From a bacterium (GTDB taxonomy: Bacteria; Patescibacteriota; Microgenomatia; Levybacterales; UBA12049), in the NCBI GenBank assembly GCA_021784535.1, contig JAJYHW010000073.1:1-9089 (forward strand): a stretch of 9,089 bases of DNA, written 5' to 3'. Each line of letters opens with the position of its first letter. Positions within the stretch are counted from its first letter, which is position 1. Position numbers and translations under genes: made by a program. Of this stretch, positions 6,351 through 9,089 are shown piece after piece. The notes below the pieces were generated by a model. It made no database searches and was not told where the DNA came from. It worked only from the letters and a program-made list of their open reading frames with translations.

Positions 6351-6355
6351 GAGGT
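6351..6355 (+). promoter_or_regulatory. Shine-Dalgarno site GAGGT for the 6361 gene
   Basis: GAGGT lies five bases before ATG 6361, a normal ribosome-binding spacing. It stands out because the GHKL, leuS, comEA and comEC starts in this window have no such site. It fixes the start of the secreted protein at 6361. Confidence 0.6.
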
Positions 6356-6360
6356 AACGA

Positions 6361-7065
6361 ATGAAAACGAAATTATTTATTTGTTTATTGAACTATTTGT
6401 TCATTGGGTTATTGCCACAGCATGCTATGGCAGATACTATCTCAAACAATAATTACTCCATTAATGTTGACAAAATTAACACCAATCCTCAACCCTCTCC
6501 TCAACCCCAGGTTCTTGGAGTGAGCCATATGAGAAACAAAACTTTTACTACCGGTCATAATTATACCGTTAAAAATTCCAAAGATTCCTTTTCCATTAAT
6601 CTTTCCCAGGATATCATCGATTATGGTATTTTGTCATCAACAAATCCGGTACTGAGAACGTCACGGATTGCATTCAATAATCCATCCGCCGGTGCTGAAA
6701 TTCTTACCTTTGAAAATCATCCACTGCAATCCAGTACCAATGATCGTATTCAGAATACCAGTTGCGATAACGGAGCATGTACGCCAATTACTGCAGCAAC
6801 GTGGACAAATACACTTACTTATGGATTCGGATATCGCTGCGACAGCAATCAGCCTGATCTTTGCGACACGCAATTTATCCATGCCGACTACTATAAGCAA
6901 TATCCTGATGATTCGATAAATCAGGAGTATCAATTACTCCTCCTGAGCCAAGAGACTACAGGAAAAGAAACTGCGCAGATAACTGACAAGGTGAATATTT
7001 CAGGGACACAAAAAACAGGCACTTATTATAATAGTATAACGTATCTCGCGATTCCAAACTTTTGA
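6361..7065 (+). CDS. Secreted protein of unknown function, possibly WxL-like surface protein
   Basis: The 234-residue protein starts with a Sec signal peptide: KTK, a hydrophobic core to about residue 18, then likely cleavage after AMA (22-24). A Pro/Gln/Asn-rich linker (PQPSPQPQ, 43-50) follows. The exported domain (about 70-234) opens with FSINLSQDIIDYGILSSTNP (77-96) and has four cysteines in two close pairs (C135/C140 and C160/C168) that could form disulfides. It ends with TGTYYNSITYLAIPNF (219-234), a beta-strand ending. The overall plan (signal peptide, short linker, one beta-rich domain ending in a G-T-Y-x-x-x-I-x-Y/W strand) resembles Gram-positive WxL proteins, whose domain ends in a similar strand with W-x-L, but W-x-L itself is absent. 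I recall similar proteins in Microgenomates genomes with no assigned function. It is followed 61 bases later by the membrane-anchored Ig-like gene, suggesting a joint surface role. Function is not established. Confidence 0.8.
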   Translation: MKTKLFICLLNYLFIGLLPQHAMADTISNNNYSINVDKINTNPQPSPQPQVLGVSHMRNKTFTTGHNYTVKNSKDSFSINLSQDIIDYGILSSTNPVLRTSRIAFNNPSAGAEILTFENHPLQSSTNDRIQNTSCDNGACTPITAATWTNTLTYGFGYRCDSNQPDLCDTQFIHADYYKQYPDDSINQEYQLLLLSQETTGKETAQITDKVNISGTQKTGTYYNSITYLAIPNF

Positions 7066-7103
7066 CGGTGAACTTTTCAATTATGCAAAATTCGAGGCTA
7101 AAA

Positions 7104-7130
7104 ATGAATAATAGCTTGATAACACAATGA
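7104..7130 (+). CDS. Possible 8-codon upstream ORF coupled to the 7127 gene
   Basis: ATG 7104 follows GAGG (7094-7097) by six bases, a good ribosome-binding arrangement. The frame encodes MNNSLITQ and stops at TGA 7128-7130, which overlaps ATG 7127-7129 of the next gene as ATGA. That next ATG has no Shine-Dalgarno site of its own. The same frame also contains ATG 7083 and GTG 7068 upstream. This may be a translated leader that feeds ribosomes to the downstream start, or a chance arrangement. Confidence 0.3.
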   Translation: MNNSLITQ

Positions 7131-8170
7131 AAAATCGACTTTATATATTATTAGCAGTGGTATTCATCAATGTGCTTACTTCTCTTTTTCTTTTTTCACC
7201 GGCAAAAGTATCTGCCAGCGGAACCTCTCTTGCTGTTACCCCATCGACTTTACAAATACAGGCAAAGCCTCCCGCCGATATCTGGGCGCCTTTTACCATT
7301 GAAAATCAGAGCAACCATTCTGTCATACTACAAATCGGATATAAATCGCTTGATCCGCAAAAATCACAAAACGGTACAGTAGTATTTCTTTCAAATAATC
7401 AAAGTACTACCGGCATAGACAAAAATATTTTTGAAAAAATGCAGGTAGTTGATGAAAATAATATTTCTCATGACTCAATTGCGCTTGGGCCGGAGCAAAA
7501 AAAACGACTCCGTCTGCGTGTTCGTATTCCTCAGAAAGAGCCGCCAAGCGACTATTACTTTTCACTTTTATTTATTACAAAACCGATAAATATCGATCAA
7601 AATAACTCAAACATAAGCATAGAAAATCAAAAAAGCTTTTCGACAATACAAACCGGCATTGGCCTCAATGTTTTCCTTGCGATAGGAAACAAAGAACTAC
7701 CGCAAGGCACAATAAGCTCATTTACAACTCCCTTTTTCCAACAGGCAGGACCAGTTCCCTTCAGTCTCACCGTTAACAATAACGGTACGCATTATTTCAC
7801 TTTACATGGAACAATTACCATAAAAAATATATTCGGACAAACAGTAGGCAAAATAAACCTCCCATCACGCATTGTTCTTGCTGGGACAATCCGAACGATA
7901 GGTAGCACTTTTGATACTCATACTGCCAATACGCTCACATCCGGGCTTGATAATGCTTCTCAAACATCTTCTCCCCAGATTTTCTGGCCTGAACACTTCA
8001 TTCTCGGCTGGTATACTGCAACACTTTCACTATCTCCTTCACAACACGGTCCATTCTTCAATAGAAGTATTCATTTCATCGCTATACCACTGCTGGCTGT
8101 TGGCGAAATTTTCTGTCTTTTGCTTATCATTTTTCTTATCTATAGAAGGCTAAAAAGGAAGCTTTCATAG
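7127..8170 (+). CDS. Membrane-anchored two-domain Ig-like surface protein (DUF916/WxL-interacting-like)
   Basis: The 347-residue protein has a signal peptide (1-30, likely cut after VSA). A first beta-rich domain (about 34-153) opens with SLAVTPSTLQIQAKPPADIW (34-53) and contains FTIENQSNHSVILQI, then GPEQKKRLRLRVRIP. A second beta domain (about 178-303) includes GPVPFSLTVNNNGTHYFTLHG (208-228) and GWYTATLSL (294-302). It ends with one membrane helix (about 315-338) and a basic cytoplasmic tail RRLKRKLS. A signal peptide, two Ig-like domains and a C-terminal TM-plus-basic tail is the plan of DUF916/DUF3324 WxL-interacting proteins of Firmicutes, which sit beside WxL genes and bind peptidoglycan and a partner. 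Here the partner would be the secreted protein encoded 61 bases upstream. Similarity is by architecture and motif feel; no search was run. The start at 7127 agrees with the signal peptide and lacks its own Shine-Dalgarno, see the upstream ORF. Confidence 0.8.
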   Translation: MKNRLYILLAVVFINVLTSLFLFSPAKVSASGTSLAVTPSTLQIQAKPPADIWAPFTIENQSNHSVILQIGYKSLDPQKSQNGTVVFLSNNQSTTGIDKNIFEKMQVVDENNISHDSIALGPEQKKRLRLRVRIPQKEPPSDYYFSLLFITKPINIDQNNSNISIENQKSFSTIQTGIGLNVFLAIGNKELPQGTISSFTTPFFQQAGPVPFSLTVNNNGTHYFTLHGTITIKNIFGQTVGKINLPSRIVLAGTIRTIGSTFDTHTANTLTSGLDNASQTSSPQIFWPEHFILGWYTATLSLSPSQHGPFFNRSIHFIAIPLLAVGEIFCLLLIIFLIYRRLKRKLS

Positions 8171-9089
8171 ATAATAACAGATCACCAATAACGGCATCCT
8201 CAACAAAAAAGCTGCCTCAAAACGCAAATAAAGGGCGGTTTTACAGTCTCCATTACTTTTCTGTTTAAAAGAACGGATTAGATTGACTTTTCAAGCTAAA
8301 TAAAACGCATCACTCTAATAAAGAGCATGCTAATTTTATATACATTCTGCCTCCATGAAGCTATAAGTATTACTTTGTAACTGTCGCGCCTCTATTCTTT
8401 GTCCTTACCTATACAAATAGCTTATGAAGCCAATATGTAATTATCTACTACTTTAAATATGTTAATCTATAAAAACCTTCTTAAAATTCTTATCAAAGAA
8501 ATACATAAAATGTTTTGTCTTGTAAGGTGACTGGCACTAACCAATTCCAGACGAACAACGATAGATTAAATGAATACCATAAAGCTTTGGTTAAATGATA
8601 TAAAGCAAGCTGTTCAAATGGATAGCATTAACCTATTAAGCCTGCCAATATCATACAATCTATATCAAGCTATAGACAATTAACCGTGGACTAACAATTA
8701 TATGAATATTCGGGAATAAATTATAAGATAAATATAATCACCGTTTTAAATATCGGTAATTAATATTATAGGGAGTTATAAGGTAAACAATGCTTTTTTT
8801 CTTCTTGTAAGAAAATAAAACACTGGAAATATGGTAACAAAAAACAAATCTGACTAGCTATTTAGCCTTCGCTTGCGGCCTCTTTATTATAAGTACCTAT
8901 GACATACAATCTAATTGCCATGAAAGGCACTATTTATACCTAATACTATATAAAATTTTTATATTTGAATAAAAATAGTTTTCATTTTTATAACTTTGTA
9001 CGCTTTATCCAAAATAGTATTAGGATTGTATGAGAAGTATGGCATATATCCTATTAAATCAATCTAAATTATTTTAACTATCGTCTGGC
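8171..9089. other. Long AT-rich stretch without a supported gene
   Basis: About 920 bases, visibly richer in A and T than the coding regions. Stops are frequent in all frames; I see no tRNA-like cloverleaf, no rRNA, no CRISPR-type repeat and no clear terminator after the 8170 stop. Small items: a 37-codon frame at 8570-8683 (MNTIKLWLNDIKQ start, no Shine-Dalgarno); an imperfect hairpin whose arms AATCACCG (8736-8743) and CGGTAATT (8754-8761) pair at seven of eight positions; and an AAGG-ATG start at 8780-8792 that stops after six codons. It could hold an unrecognised small RNA, the control region of a gene beyond the window, or decayed sequence. Confidence 0.45.

Larger units (their letters stand above)
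6024..6360. other. AT-rich divergent spacer between leuS and the surface-protein pair
   Basis: No gene is supported here; short frames on either strand have AT-driven composition and no recognisable motif. At the left is the leuS -10 element. Towards the right gene a perfect TATAAT occurs at 6260-6265, but the bases at the -35 distance (TTATAT, 6237-6242) match poorly. A weaker pair, TTGTCT (6321-6326), 17 bases, TACCAT (6344-6349), would give a start near 6356, which would exclude the Shine-Dalgarno site at 6351. Which is used cannot be told from sequence. Confidence 0.4.

Noticed and set aside
8652..8913. Direct repeat CATACAATCTA at 8652-8662 and 8903-8913
   Set aside because: Two 11-base copies in a 900-base AT-rich stretch may arise by chance and have no associated structure.

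Overview
The window looks like a stretch of a Candidate Phyla Radiation (Patescibacteria) genome, probably in or near Microgenomates. This rests on gene content and sequence style and is an inference, not a placement. The signs are a divergent leucyl-tRNA synthetase of the type I associate with that group, a minimal comEA-comEC DNA-uptake pair whose ComEC lacks a metallo-beta-lactamase domain, a secreted-protein/Ig-like membrane-protein pair, and little use of Shine-Dalgarno sites. The standard bacterial code fits every gene, with TAA, TAG and TGA all used as stops.

Layout. Positions 2-91 are the 3' end of a transposase gene, probably IS1595/ISXO2-like, and the element's outer end may lie near 115. 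A near-consensus promoter at 135-163 then drives a short-leader gene (182-793) for a GHKL (HATPase_c_2) anti-sigma-type ATPase. This gene meets the end of comEC tail to tail with an 18-base overlap. On the minus strand, read from right to left, lie leuS (6023-2811), comEA (best start 2680, end 2054) and comEC (2038-776). An AT-rich divergent spacer (6024-6360) separates leuS from a plus-strand pair: a secreted Cys-containing protein (6361-7065) and a two-domain, membrane-anchored Ig-like protein resembling DUF916/WxL-interacting proteins (7127-8170). The last roughly 920 bases are very AT-rich and show no convincing gene.

The standout is leuS. Its single uninterrupted 1070-codon frame carries a complete RBBP9/YdeN-type alpha/beta serine hydrolase of about 190 residues, with an apparently intact Ser-Asp-His triad, spliced between the two cysteine pairs (CxxC and CPxC) of the zinc knuckle that follows the editing domain. 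The same gene also contains two heptanucleotide tandem repeats that translate in frame as linkers, and an altered HIGH motif (HVGS). I know of no described LeuRS with a nested alpha/beta hydrolase. Because enzymes related to RBBP9 are reported to cleave amino-acid esters or amides, a second proofreading or deacylation site is a testable idea, but it is only inference.

Functionally there are three modules: translation (leuS), DNA uptake (comEA anchors and binds DNA at the membrane, comEC forms the channel) and a cell-surface pair whose members probably work together. The GHKL gene is an orphan regulator-like ATPase beside an insertion-sequence remnant.
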